Below, piece by piece: positions 11,225 through 23,759 of a DNA stretch of 64,000 nt (its first letter is position 1; every line of letters starts with the position of its first letter). The position numbers were made by a program, and so were the translations under genes. Source of the stretch: Nematostella vectensis (Eukaryota > Cnidaria > Anthozoa > Actiniaria > Edwardsiidae); assembly GCF_932526225.1 (NCBI RefSeq), contig NC_064040.1:11260856-11324855 (forward strand). The letters run 5' to 3'. The notes under the pieces are model-generated. The model was not told the DNA's origin. It did not search any database and was given only the letters and a program-made list of their open reading frames with translations.

Positions 11225-11960
11225 GGCGCCGGTCCCTGAAAAGCCGATTAGCGCTAACCCAGGGTTAAATTTGCCCTAACCCACGATTAGATTTTTACCC
11301 TCGGATTAGTTCTGTTCCCGAAAACGCTGGTTAACGCTAACTCGGGGTTGGTTTGGGAAAAAATCTAACCCTGCTCACGAGGTGGGTTAATCGCTAACCT
11401 GCGCTACGGTTTAGTTGGCGTAACACAGTCCTCTCAAACTTTGTAGTAGAACTAATGTTTCATAAAATGTTGCTGACAAAAAAAAAAAAAAAAAAACATA
11501 GGGATCAAATGTCCTAACATTTCGCTTTGTTATGCGACCTTAGTTGCGATGCTGACTCTAAAATTGTGCTGGGACAGACAGAAAATTACATGAAATTTAA
11601 ACCTGAAATGAATCTGTCTCGTTAGTGTCACGCACCAACTCGATTCCTGCAAATGACATTTTTGGCAATATAATGGAGGTAATTACAGGTGATGTAGAGG
11701 TGTTTTGGGGCTTCTCTGCGAAAATAAAACCGCCAAAGGTTATTTTGAGTTGCTCTCTGTTGATCTAATGGGTACCCTGTGTGAATTTTACTCGTCAAAC
11801 CAGTTTTTCACTCAATCCAGGGTTAGTAAATCGGGGGATTACTTGGCTTTCGGGAACAGTGAGTTATCCGTAGGTTAGCTAACCTACGATTAGCAAATTT
11901 TAACCCGGGATTAGGCGCTGATCTAGGGTTAAGTTAATCAGCCTTTCACGAACCGGCCCC
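11225..11960. mobile_element. MITE-like element with GGGGCCGGTTCGTGAAAGG-type inverted ends
   Basis: The left end GGCGCCGGTCCCTGAAAAGC and the reverse complement of the right end GGGGCCGGTTCGTGAAAGGC align over about 28 bp, followed inside by TAACCC-rich subterminal repeats in inverted order. The 736 bp hold no transposase frame. The superfamily is unassigned. Confidence 0.75.
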
Positions 11961-13941
11961 TGGGCCTCGGGGAGACGGGTAGCTTTGCATGTCACTTTCG
12001 TTATTGAGCTCCATTGAGCGAGAGAATGAAATTTTAATGTAAAAATTGAATACAAAGCGTTCAAAATGGAAGACAATAGAATTGTTACTCTCAATGACAC
12101 TGTAGAGGATTATGTAGAAAGTCTTGAAAACAAAAATACAAAGGGAAAAACCGAGTGACATTAGCGAGACAGATTCATTTCAGTGTAAGTTTCTGTCTTA
12201 ACCGTCGAACAGACGAACAGCACAAACCTAGGAGCCTCTGCAACCAAGTCTAATAAAATGTCATGTAATAAGCTTATTATAAATTTCTCAGTTTGTATAT
12301 GATAAACAAAATACAGCATGGAAAGTGCTTTGTTTTCGCTGCGCGCACTCGTTCGTATTTTGATACGTATATATTGTGTATAAGATGCTCGTCGGGAAAT
12401 TCGAAAAATGCCCCTAAAAAAATTCCTGCAATTGCTGCCATAAAAATACCTTAGAAGCTTTGAAAATACCTTTTCTAAGAGAAAAGCCTATTTTGTTTAC
12501 CAGAAACCCCCTAAAAAATACCTGAGGCCCAATTTTGACCCCTAAAAATATGACGACCATCCCTATCAGGTCGACATGGTAAGAATCCCCCCCCTTGGAT
12601 ATATAACTTTTATACTGATACTGTATGTTAACTGTTTCAGAATCATGATTTTTATCATTGTTGGGAGATCTAAAAGGTTAATTTTCTTTTTAGATAAGAA
12701 CCTGATTCAAAATTTTAGGCTAAATAGTTATTATTAAATGGGGGTCTAAATTTGTATTTATAAGCTAACAGATTCTTAAATTCTAGGTTCAAAACTATTT
12801 TTGATTATTGTAATGGACTAAAATTATGTCTTGTTGCTGCTTTTTGGAGACATTTTAATCAGTTGAAAACACTAAAATTCCTTATAGTCAATTATTTATC
12901 GCAAACACAATCCCAGTGTACAACGACACTATTTATTTTAATTTTTTAATTTTTCTCTTAGTTACACCCTTACCTTCGCTAATTAAAATTCCTTGACTTT
13001 GCTGTACAATCTAGAAATAAGGGCTCGCTGTTAGTATAACTTAGTTAACTTTGTTGAAAAGTATCATAAATTCTACTTAAACATTTATTGTATCGAGAGT
13101 TTACTTGGGATGGTAAATAAAAAAGCTAAAAAAAAAATTATTGAAAATATTGGTGGTTATTTTCACCGAATCCTTTGCCCAGGTATGCGCAGATAAATAT
13201 GAAATAAGTGTTTGATATATATAAAAAAATATATGTTTTTTAAATCTTAAGGAGCTTTGATAATATAAGAGTTCAACCTAGAATATTTGATCCCCTAAAG
13301 AACGCCTAAGGAATTAGCATATGTAGTTACAAATACATAAAATAGTTTATTACGACTTGATAGTTTTAGGATTAGTTAAAATCTGTTTCTATGTTCACTT
13401 ACCAATAACAGAACTAGAGAGGCATAAAAAATCATGGCGTCATCTTATCACACTCTATTTGCTACTTGACTTGTTAACAAGGGCTTCCTAATCGCATAAA
13501 TAATAAATCGAGGAACTGATTAAAAATAAGGTTCGTTGCGTAGGCAGCTGAAGGCCCCTTCATATTTGCTTCAAATGGTTAATGTTTCCATAGAATCAAA
13601 ACATCTCTTAGTTTAAAAAATTTAGATTTCTATAGTTTTAAAAGAACTTTCAAAATTTCCCCAAAGGAGCATGTTTACGCCAGCTCTATCGCCCCCAATG
13701 TTACAAATAAATTGTTTGTTTAAAAGCGAGTGGAAGACGTCTATCAATATACAAAAACATAAATTCCAGCAGCTTTATAATACTTCGAAAATTTAATTTT
13801 ATTATTTTTTTATCTCACCTAGAAAAACAAAACGTGCCTTGAAAATAGTCAAATTAATAAAACTTCTAGAGCTTTCCGCCGTACTCCCGTTTATGTAAGG
13901 TCTATTGTTAGGGGACTAGCCGGGATCTTTAAGAAGAATAA
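11961..13941. other. AT-rich spacer; no gene seen
   Basis: Low-complexity AT-rich DNA with no splice-bounded coding stretch. At 12400-12545 recurrent 'cccctaaaaaatacc' phrases match a similar patch at 5860-5960, so this is an old interspersed repeat. Confidence 0.6.
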
Positions 13942-14145
13942 TGCCTAGTGCACACAAGCAACATAACAACATAACGACATGGGCACTCGCGCTATGTTTA
14001 GCCCGACATAACGACATGGACATAATGACATAAAAGAAAAAACATGTTTTTTCTCTTATGTCGTTATGTCCATGTCGTTATGTCGAAGATAAGAGTGCGC
14101 GCGCCCATGTAGTTATGTCGATATGTTGCTAGTGTGCACTAGGCA
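13942..14145. mobile_element. Near-perfect palindromic foldback element (204 bp)
   Basis: The ends TGCCTAGTGCACACAAGCAA and (reverse complement) TGCCTAGTGCACACTAGCAA pair, and pairing continues through repeated CATAACGACATGG units to a tiny central loop around ACATGTTTTTTCTC. Almost the entire element can form one hairpin. There is no coding content. Confidence 0.85.
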
Positions 14146-14702
14146 AAAGGAAACTATAATTTTAAACAAAATCTCAATTATCCTTAAAAGATAAACAAAA
14201 CTTGATAACTTCCGTTTTTCTTAATAGGAACATGAAATACTAGACGACAAGTAACTATAACCTAAACAATATGACAACCCCTCCTGTAACACTATTGTAT
14301 GTATATCTTGGTACCCGTTTATTTAAGTTTACTGTATGTATATCCTGGGTGTTCTACAAGTCCCGTTTATTCAATTTCAAATTAGGTTGCACTCGTAGTA
14401 TCCTTGCGTCGTAGCCCGCAGTGCTTCTAACAACAAATATCAACAAACAGAGGTTCCAAAAGATTTAGCATTCTTTTTTATGTACCTCTAAACGTTCTTT
14501 CGGCGTTAAGACCTTGGTTTTTTAGCCATTTACCCATAAAGCACTGCGTGTTCCCCCCTGCCATTAACCCATAGTTAGACAAGAGGTAAACACGTCTTGA
14601 ATATGTGTATTCTAATTAATAATTTCTTGTTGTTTACCACAACGTGCACCGTAATTATTAACGCTTTTCAGGAATTTAGAGTCGTTTTTGTAGGGGCAAC
14701 AT

Positions 14703-14937
14703 TATACACCTAATACAAATTAGGTTGCACGCGAGAATGTGTCGTAACCCGCGGTGGTTCATGGGTAGCGTATAAACGGCTGAATCCTTGTATCTGAATA
14801 CCATGTGAATGTTCATAAGAATGTAAACAAGAATTCTACAGCTTTTGAAACTTGGATTTGTATTTCTTTTACGCTGATTTGCTTATATACTTATACACAG
14901 ATTCTCCGAGTGCAACCTAATTTGAAATAGGTGTATA
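14703..14937. mobile_element. MITE with 'TATACACCTA...AAATTAGGTTGCAC' inverted ends
   Basis: The left end TATACACCTAATACAAATTA and right end (reverse complement TATACACCTATTTCAAATTA) are inverted repeats of about 40 bp including AGGTTGCAC and GAGAAT. Solo ends of the same family occur at 9736-9790, near 14380 and in degraded form at 40260-40330 (PREPL intron). Confidence 0.8.
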
Positions 14938-14999
14938 CTGCATGCATGCAACACGCCCTTCAAAAAAAACTTAGGAAAGCTGTGCATGGTAAACAAGGA

Positions 15000-15130
15000 G
15001 GGGAGGGCACTGCTAGGGGCACATGCCTCCCCTCCCCCAATATTTTCACAAAAATATAAGGAAATGACAAGTAGGGGCGTCACTGCGCACCCAATATTGT
15101 CTTGATGCTTTTGTACCGTCCCTTCCCTCA
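15000..15130. repeat. Degraded copy of the 'ggggcacgtgccccc / taggggcgt' element
   Basis: GGGGCACATGCCTCCCCTCC, then 'aaaatataaggaaatgacaagtaggggcgtcactgcgcac' matches the core of the repeats at 7209-7369 and 25372-25516. No gene. Confidence 0.55.
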
Positions 15131-15707
15131 CACCAATAGGGAATTAAGGAACCAATTGGAACGGCGACGGCAGAAAACAATTGAAAATTCAAAGAGCCAG
15201 ATAGACGTGAAATGCACTCTGAATTGGATTCTGTCAGGGGCTCATAAGTAGGGGCAATCATCTGTATTATATGAGTGTCACGGCGTTTTCTAGGATCAGG
15301 CTATTTTTAGACGCACGGATTAGCCAATCAGATGAAAGGCGGGAAAATTTGACTTTGTCTCAAGGAATCCGAAATGGCTGTCGGGAAGTGGGGAAACGGC
15401 GCTTGCTTTTCAAGGTCCTTCTACATCGTCATATGCCTCCTAATTTCTGAACCCTTTTAGCCACAGGGAAAAAAAACATTTTCTCACTGGCCTTGGACAA
15501 TTTATTTCTCCATAAGTGGACTCAAACTTTGTTACGAGTACATTTTTTCATGCTCTTGCAAAAAATAAGTGATCATTTGTATCGATCTATATAGCTGAGA
15601 GGCGATATTATCATTAATAAGGTTTTTGATACTGCTAACTAGTTAACTAACAATAGTGTAAGAAGTAACATATGTCTTGTTTTTGTTAATAATTTTAATT
15701 AAACGAG

Positions 15708-15775
15708 CTCTTCAATGCTGGAACTGTGTTTGTATCAACACCCATGACCTGTCCTGGACTGACTGTCCTGATCTG
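15708..15775 (+). CDS. Possible isolated exon of a Ly6/uPAR-like cysteine-rich protein
   Basis: After an AG acceptor (aaacgag) the sequence reads LQCWNCVCINTHDLSWTDC and then a good donor (CTG|gtaaga). LQCWxC followed by spaced cysteines resembles the first strand of three-finger (LU) domains. No partner exon was found, so this is weak: it could be a decayed exon or chance. Confidence 0.2.
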
Positions 15776-16296
15776 GTAAGAAATTGTAAGAAATATCCAT
15801 GCAAAAGTATACTAACAAAAAAGGCAAACTCAATATGGATATTTGTGTCTTTTTGTAAATTCTATTTCCATGTAGGCGCATCGAAGCCTCCATAGCATCC
15901 GATGTTAAAAAACGGCGTTTTTTTATTTCATTTTCAAAATTGTTCTCACTTATTATTTACATTACAAAACCGACACATTGTCAGCAATGTACATTCTATA
16001 TTCCTTTCACGGAATAACAAAGGAATCCTTGCGAAATAAGTACCGTGTGAAAAGTGTCTCGAAATAAAGACCTCGAAAACAAAGACCGAAGGCCACGAAA
16101 ACGGACACTCATAGGATTTTATAGCATGATCCAAGCGTGACTTCCACTTGGGTGGGATTCACCGTTGAAAACTCAGCAATAACTAAGCGCTAAATTGGTA
16201 TAGAAACGTTTTAGAAATGCATATTATTGCAATTTCCTTGTGATTGTATAGAAATTTGCAAGCGTCTAAAACCAGAAACCAGACAAGGGATTCTAA

Positions 16297-16872
16297 TGCA
16301 CCAGTCAATTGAAACCACGGCACCCCGACCTCCGGGACATAGCGGGGAAATTAACATTCATGTGGTGTGAAATGTGCGTTACTTTCCCGGCGACCGGGGG
16401 CTGTGACGCTGTTAAAACCCCCGCTATATGGCCCCTTTGTTTTCCGATAACGTCCCACTATCGAAAGCCATACCTTCCTTTGAACTAAACTTCGCAGGGA
16501 AAAAGCTACACCCACTTTCGGGCCCTCTCTAGTATTTTCAGCACATGCTATCCCAAATTTAAGAATCAACAGACATCGATACATAAAGAGTAAACTATTT
16601 TTTTTCCAGTCAATACTATCAGAGATTTAGATTTGCAAGCAAGTATCTTTGTTGAAAAATTATAAATTGAATACGCCGGGAAAAAAACCGGGGACGCAAC
16701 TTCCAGTTCAGCGTTAATTCCCTGCCCCCCGGCCTGTTGAGGGCTTCTGTTAAATCCCCGGATCCCCGGTGGACTAAAGGTGTTAAATAGGTGTTTAATC
16801 CCCCACATGACCGCGTTACTTCCCCGGTATGTCCTGGGGGTCGGGGGGCCGGGCTGTTAATTGACTGGTGCG
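16297..16872. mobile_element. DNA element with about 60-bp GCACCAGTCAATT inverted ends
   Basis: The left end GCACCAGTCAATTGAAACCA and the reverse complement of the right end GCACCAGTCAATTAACAGCC pair, continuing through ACCCCGACC and GGACATAGCGGGG. TAA flanks both sides. Minus-strand frames inside are short and show no transposase motif, so it is treated as non-autonomous. Confidence 0.75.
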
Positions 16873-17404
16873 TAATCAGACATTTGTCTAGGATCCACAC
16901 AAATTACAGATGCTATAAATAATTCAGGAAACCATATCTATATAATGCCTTTTCATCGATTCTAGCTGTTTTACTCGTTAAAAAGGTATTTTTGTTATAC
17001 CCCCTGACCGATTTTAGGTTCTGATTCGGTTCTGATTCGGTTCTAAGGGATTAGGTTCTAGGATCACCGCGTTTTCTTATAGGCATGGTATGTTTTCGAG
17101 ATCTTGACAAAAGCGATGTTTTCAAGGTCTTTTTTTTTCGAGGAATTCATTTTAGAAGTCTTTGTTTTTTTAGGTCTTCGTTATTGAGGATTTCCGCCCC
17201 TTTTAGATTTCTTCGTTTTCAGGTTTTGAGGTCTTCGATCTATGTTTTTAAAGTCTTTGTCTTTGAGACCCAGCGTGAAAGTCCAAAAGAATAGATTCGA
17301 AACGAAGTCCGATTCCCACGCAAAGTTTAAGAGAATTGCATTGCCTTTTGTTGTATATAAAAATCTCTGACACGCGTTCAAGCTATTTATGCTAGGTTTG
17401 CTTT

Positions 17405-17530
17405 GCCAAAGACCTCGGGAAAAAATTGCAAATAGACATGCTATTTGTAGACAAAAATGTAAAGCATAAGCTAGGTTACTCTGGTATGTAGCCAAATCCG
17501 ACAATAAACGTCCCGTGGAGATACTGCAAT
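17405..17530. repeat. Internal fragment of the 'CAGGCCCGTACCCAGG' element family
   Basis: The text 'atttgtagacaaaaatgtaaagcataagctaggttactctggtatgtagccaaatccgac' matches the interior of the fuller elements at 36870-37136 and 48619-48952. The ends are missing here; an end-like piece (AAATCCTGGGTACG) occurs separately at 18106. Confidence 0.65.
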
Positions 17531-17621
17531 TAAAGTAATAAAACTAGAAGTTTCTAATAAAAAGTGAATGCTCGGAGGACAGGACGAACATGTTTCAAGT
17601 ACAGGGGTTCTCGGTCGAAAA

Positions 17622-18015
17622 AGACCGCTGATCAGCATAAAATCAAAATACAAATCAGCCGACTGGGAAACCTGTGGTGTGGACACGAAAAATCGCATCC
17701 ACTATATGAAACTCGCGCATGTGCTAAAAAGACCGCTGATCAGCATAAAATAAAAATACAAATCAGCCGACTGGGAAACCTGTGGTATAGACACGAAAAA
17801 TAGCATCCACTATATGAAACTCGCGCATGTGCTAAAAGACTGCTGATCAGCATGAAATCAAAATACAAATCAGCCGACTGGGAAACGTGTGGTGTGGACA
17901 CGAAAAATCGCATACACTATATGAAACTCGCGCATGCGCTAAAAGTACCGCTGATCTGCATGAAATAAAAATACAAATCAACCGACGGGGAAGCCTGTGG
18001 TGTGGACACGAAAAA
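17622..18015. repeat. 107-bp tandem repeat, about 3.7 copies
   Basis: Copies start at GCTGATCAGCAT near 17628, 17735, 17842 and 17950. Each contains AAATCAGCCGACTGGGAAAC, a 'ggacacgaaaaatcgcatccactatatgaaactcgcgcatgtgctaaaa' segment and the next GCTGATC. Differences are single bases. Function unknown. Confidence 0.9.
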
Positions 18016-18254
18016 TCATATGCGATACCTAGATTAGACTTGCTCTCCGGTCGCTTCGCTCCCTCCGAGCAAAAACCCCCCTCTGCTTTTTCGGGGGCGG
18101 AAAGAAAAATCCTGGGTACGCACCTGGGAAAGCACTCCATTTTGCGTATATGAGCTCAGTTCAACTTTATGTATTAAATGACAAGCAGGTAACCGAATCG
18201 GTTCCTTTGAAGTATCGACAAAAATAAAGTGTCAATTTCTAACAAACTCTTGTC

Positions 18255-19250
18255 CGCTTGTCAAGCTTGTCGCCCTCCTCTGAACTGTTTCACGCATGTC
18301 TGATAGATAGGCAGGAAGCCCAGCCCAGACGGGCGCGGCATATTCAAGGACAAATCTTATTAGTGAGCAGTATGTGCGCACCAGATCATCAGGCTGGACA
18401 CCTACCTACCTTCTTGAGTGATCGTAACGCATGCAGGCGTTTGTTTGCCTAATAATGAAGTCGACGTGCACATTCCACGGGAGATCGCTACTTAAATGAA
18501 CCACAAGATCTTATAACTGTCCTCTTTCTTCACAGGAGTTCCCAAAATGTTCAACTGGTCCGGGCTAGGGTCAGTACGCAGCTCTTACAAGCTGCAATTT
18601 GATTGGGCAAATGAACAATATCCGCACTTCGACACAAAGAACGAGAAGAATAGAGACAAGAACTCCTTTGTAGAACGAAGATAATAGGAGACAAAGCAGC
18701 TGCGTACTTACTCCCGGGCTAGCTGGATATACTGCAGGAAATTCATCACTAGCTCCCTACTTTTTTAGGATTTAAACGCATACCACGACTTTCAGCAAAG
18801 GAACTAACATCATATTTACGGCATATTGCAAATAGCTAGGACTGTACCGTGGTACTAATTCTAAAACGGTCGTATTATCTACGTACTTCAGTCGCGCATG
18901 CCATTTTGAAACTAGCTGATTCTCTAAGATCACGAATAGCATTCTCGCTAGTTTGGTCCCCTGGGGGATTCCCCCATTAGGGCGCACGGGCAAAGACAAT
19001 GATGAGCTGCCGATTGTGGCCTATTACTAAGGAAAAAAAAATATCCATCTTATTATGACATTTAGAAAGCGCAGCTCATTCACCAAGGAGTAGTGATCTA
19101 CCAAATCAAACCCATTGCTGAAATCACTAAAGAAAATCTAATTGAATATAAATTCCCATCCGTGTCAAATACACAATTGGAGGTTGTATTTGCAAAAACT
19201 TGGGTAATTAGGCTAACATAGACGCTTTTCGAACGGACTGAACTTCGTGT
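18255..19250 (-). mobile_element. Broken LINE reverse transcriptase (minus strand)
   Basis: Reading leftwards, fragments appear in the correct order: a DFSNGFDLVDHYSLVNELRF-like palm segment near 19090-19150, then PNGGIPQGTKLARMLFVI, WHARLKYVDNTTVLELVPRY with the polymerase box YVDN (normally YVDD) at 18999-18772, and finally PDDLVRTYCSLIRFVLEYAA and AYLSDMRETVQRRA near 18395-18270. Frameshifts and stops separate them. The replaced catalytic Asp and the stops mean it is dead. CR1/L2-like by motif. Confidence 0.8.
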
Positions 19251-19608
19251 AAATTTTTTTGGTCGAAATTCTTAATATATATCTAACTTTTTTTCTCTTC
19301 CACAGATTTTTTTCTAACTTTCACAGAGGCTGTATCACCACATACTGAACTGATTTTGGTAGTGTCGTCAAAAGGCTAACGCTATATTATGCGTCAGTCT
19401 CAAATAAGTGCAAAATATGTTGTTTACTGCTACATTATTGCGTGTTAATACAAATACAATTTTTAAAAGTGTGCACTATCCAAACATTGGGTAATCTTTG
19501 GTAAAAAATCTGGAGCAATCGCATAAACATTGTCTGTTCTGTGCGAAGTTTAAAATTGATAGCGCCCTCTGTTTATGATCTGTATTAACGCGCGAGCGAC
19601 CTTAGCAG

Positions 19609-22523
19609 TACTTGTAGATTACCAAGATATAAATACAGTAGACCTTACATTAACGGGAATTGTAGAGTACCAAGATATACATACAGTAGACCTTACATTA
19701 ACGGGAATTGTAGAGTACCAAGATATACATACAGTAGACCTTACATTAACGGGAATTGTAGAGTACCAAGATATAAATACAGTAGACCTTACATTAACGG
19801 GAATTGTAGAGTACCAAGATATACATACAGTAGACCTTACATTAACGGGAATTGTAGAGTACCAAGATATACATACAGTAGACCTTACATTAACGGGAAT
19901 TGTAGAGTACCAAGATATACATACAGTAGACCTTACATTAACGGGAATTGTAGAGTACCAAGATATAAATACAGTAGAACTTACATTAACGGGAATTGTA
20001 GAGTACCAAGATATACATACAGTAGACCTTACATTAACGGGAATTGTAGAGTACCAAGATATACATACAGTAGACCTTACATTAACGGGAATTGTAGAGT
20101 ACCAAGATATAAATACAGTAGACCTTACATTAACGGGAATTGTAGAGTACCAAGATATACATACAGTAGACCTTACATTAACGGGAATTGTAGAGTACCA
20201 AGATATAAATACAGTAGACCTTACATTAACGGGAATTGTAGAATACCAAGATATAAATACAGTAGACCTTACATTAACGGGAATTGTAGAGTACCAAGAT
20301 ATACATACAGTAGACCTTACATTAACGGGAATTGTAGAGTACCAAGATATACATACAGTAGACCTTACATTAACGGGAATTGTAGAGTACCAAGATATAC
20401 ATACAGTAGAACTAACATAAACGGGACTTGTAGAGTACCAATAAATACATACAGTAGACCTTACATTAACGGGAATTGTAGAGTACCAAGATATACATAC
20501 AGTAGACCTTACATTAACGGGAATTGTAGAGTACCAAGATATACATACAGTAGACCTTACATTAACGGGAATTGTAGAGTACCAAGATATAAATACAGTA
20601 GACCTTACATTAACGGGAATTGTAGAGTACCAAGATATACATACAGTAGACCTTACATTAACGGGAATTGTAGAGTACCAAGATATACATACAGTAGACC
20701 TTACATTAACGGGAATTGTAGAGTACCAAGATATACATACAGTAGACCTTACATTAACGGGAATTGTAGAGTACCAAGATATAAATACAGTAGACCTTAC
20801 ATTAACGGGAATTGTAGAGTACCAAGATATACATACAGTAGACCTTACATTAACGGGAATTGTAGAGTACCAAGATATACATACAGTAGACCTTACATTA
20901 ACGGGAATTGTAGAGTACCAAGATATAAATACAGTAGACCTTACATTAACGGGAATTGTAGAGTACCAAGATATACATACAGTAGACCTTACATTAACGG
21001 GAATTGTAGAGTACCAAGATATACATACAGTAGACCTTACATTAACGGGAATTGTAGAGTACCAAGATATAAATACAGTAGACCTTACATTAACGGGAAT
21101 TGTAGAGTACCAAGATATACATACAGTAGACCTTACATTAACGGGAATTGTAGAGTACCAAGATATACATACAGTAGACCTTACATTAACGGGAATTGTA
21201 GAGTACCAAGATATACATACAGTAGACCTTACATTAACGGGAATTGTAGAGTACCAAGATATAAATACAGTAGAACTTACATTAACGGGAATTGTAGAGT
21301 ACCAAGATATACATACAGTAGACCTTACATTAACGGGAATTGTAGAGTACCAAGATATACATACAGTAGACCTTACATTAACGGGAATTGTAGAGTACCA
21401 AGATATAAATACAGTAGACCTTACATTAACGGGAATTGTAGAGTACCAAGATATACATACAGTAGACCTTACATTAACGGGAATTGTAGAGTACCAAGAT
21501 ATAAATACAGTAGACCTTACATTAACGGGAATTGTAGAATACCAAGATATAAATACAGTAGACCTTACATTAACGGGAATTGTAGAGTACCAAGATATAC
21601 ATACAGTAGACCTTACATTAACGGGAATTGTAGAGTACCAAGATATACATACAGTAGACCTTACATTAACGGGAATTGTAGAGTACCAAGATATACATAC
21701 AGTAGAACTAACATAAACGGGACTTGTAGAGTACCAATAAATACATACAGTAGACCTTACATTAACGGGAATTGTAGAGTACCAAGATATACATACAGTA
21801 GACCTTACATTAACGGGAATTGTAGAGTACCAAGATATACATACAGTAGACCTTACATTAACGGGAATTGTAGAGTACCAAGATATACATACAGTAGACC
21901 TTACATTAACGGGAATTGTAGAGTACCAAGATATAAATACAGTAGACCTTACATTAACGGGAATTGTAGAGTACCAAGATATACATACAGTAGACCTTAC
22001 ATTAGCGGGAATTGTAGAGTACCAAGATATACATACAGTAGACCTTACATTAACGGGAATTGTAGAGTACCAAGATATAAATACAGTAGACCTTACATTA
22101 ACGGGAATTGTAGAGTACCAAGATATACATACAGTAGACCTTACATTAACGGGAATTGTAGAGTACCAAGATATAAATACAGTAGACCTTACATTAACGG
22201 GAATTGTAGAATACCAAGATATACATACAGTAGACCTTACATTAACGGGAATTGTAGAGTACCAAGATATACATACAGTAGACCTTACATTAACGGGAAT
22301 TGTAGAGTACCAAGATATACATACAGTAGACCTTACATTAACGGGAATTGTAGAGTACCAAGATATACATACAGTAGACCTTACATTAACGGGAATTGTA
22401 GAGTACCAAAATATACATACAGTAGACCTTACATTAACGGGAATTGTAGAGTACCAAGATATACATACAGTAGAACTTACATAAACGGGACTTGTAGAGT
22501 ACCAATAAATACATACAGTAGAA
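19609..22523. repeat. 48-bp satellite, about 60 copies, with 1296-bp higher-order repeat
   Basis: The unit is GTAGAGTACCAAGATATACA followed by tacagtagaccttacattaacgggaatt. Two main variants (atacat and ataaat) alternate, and a diverged unit (gaactaacataaacggg ... accaataaatac) occurs at about 20409, 21705 and 22473, spaced 1296 (27 x 48) and 768 (16 x 48) bp apart. The variant order of the 17 units before the first diverged unit is repeated in the last 17 units before the second, showing a large-block duplication. The unit is a multiple of three, so a long frame (19575-20420) stays open by chance. Confidence 0.96.
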
Positions 22524-23227
22524 CGGTACTTGTTAGGTTGCCCGATTTTTGTCCGGGGGTGGGCTCTTTATAAAAGTAAACAATATTCTACCAAAAGTAG
22601 CATCTGACACCAAATTAAAACTGGGCCGATCAATGGCTACGGCAATGCGCTGTACAAAGAAATCCGAAGGTCATAAATCTGCCGTGTGGAATATACATCG
22701 AGTTTTTGAATGCGGCGCCCATGTTCGAAGTTAGTTAGGGTGAAGTAGGTAACATTAAGACACATTATGTAGCTTGAGTTTGCGGGGGACTGGGCAAGCT
22801 ACTTTCTTTCCGTTGTACTGCCATTATACGCTCGACATTTCCATAATAGTATTTTTGATAATCAGCTGAAAACTAAATCTGTTATTTCAGACTGCGTTGA
22901 TTCCCTGGGATGTGAGTCACGTGACATCCGGGACTCGCAGCTCAATGCCTCATCGTCACTGCCGCCAAGTATCCGGTATGGTCCTCAGCAGGCCAGGTTA
23001 CATAACACGAATGCGTGGTGTGCAGCTGCAAACACCGCTGACCAGTACCTTGAGGTCGACCTTGGCAAGGTGCGGATGCTTTCATCAATATTGACAAAAG
23101 GAGACCCTTACAAGAACCAGTATGTGAAGTCTCTAAAACTCTTGTACTCCGTGCGGGCTGGCTACTGGTGGGACTACAAAGAAAACGACGCCATAAAAAT
23201 TGTGAGCATTTGTGAAAAGAACACGAG

Positions 23228-23481
23228 AAGGGAAGGGAAGGGAAGGGAAAAGAAGGGAAGGGAAGGGAAGGGAGTGGAAGGAAAGGGAAGGGAAAAGAAG
23301 GGAAGGGAAGGGAAAAGAAGGGAAGGGAAGGGAAGGGAAGGGAAGGGAAGGGAAGGGAAGGGAAGGGAAGGGAAGGGAAGGGAAGGGAAGGGAAGGGAAG
23401 GGAAGGGAAGGGAAGGGAAGGGAAGGGAAGGGAAGGGAAGGGAAGGGAAGGGAAGGGAAGGGAAGGGAAGGGAAGGGAAGG
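23228..23481. repeat. (GGGAA)n pentanucleotide array, about 50 copies (right arm)
   Basis: AAGGG on the coding strand, with irregular units at the 5' side (gggaaaagaag, gagtggaagg) and pure units later. It fills the intron between the two exons of F5/8C-1, starting about 25 bp after the donor (att|gtgagc) and ending about 20 bp before the acceptor (ttttttgcag-type). About half the length of its left-arm partner. Confidence 0.96.
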
Positions 23482-23759
23482 TTGTGATTCTGATATTTTT
23501 GCAGTTCCAAGCAAACAAGGATCGTGACTCCGTTGCAAAGCTTCTATTGCAAACAGAGACCGCTGTACGATACCTCCGTCTGAAGCCTGTCACGTGGCAT
23601 GGTCACGTGTGTCTTAGGCTGGAGATTAAGGGATGCGAGGCTGGTAAGTGCAAAGGTCTGTCACGTGTTCTGGTACGTCACCTGTCACGTCGGCCCTATG
23701 GCTTCCAAATGTTTTTGAAAAAAAAACACACAATGTATTTCATGGCCTTTACACCAACC

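Noticed and set aside
17085..17294. A 69-codon frame rich in Phe and Arg
   Set aside because: Low-complexity 'aggtcttcgttttc' repetition, no protein motif.
19575..20420. A 281-codon frame with 16-residue repeats GIVEYQDIHTVDLTLT
   Set aside because: It is a reading of the 48-bp satellite. The frame opens only because the period is divisible by three, it stops at a diverged unit, and third-position changes are not enriched.
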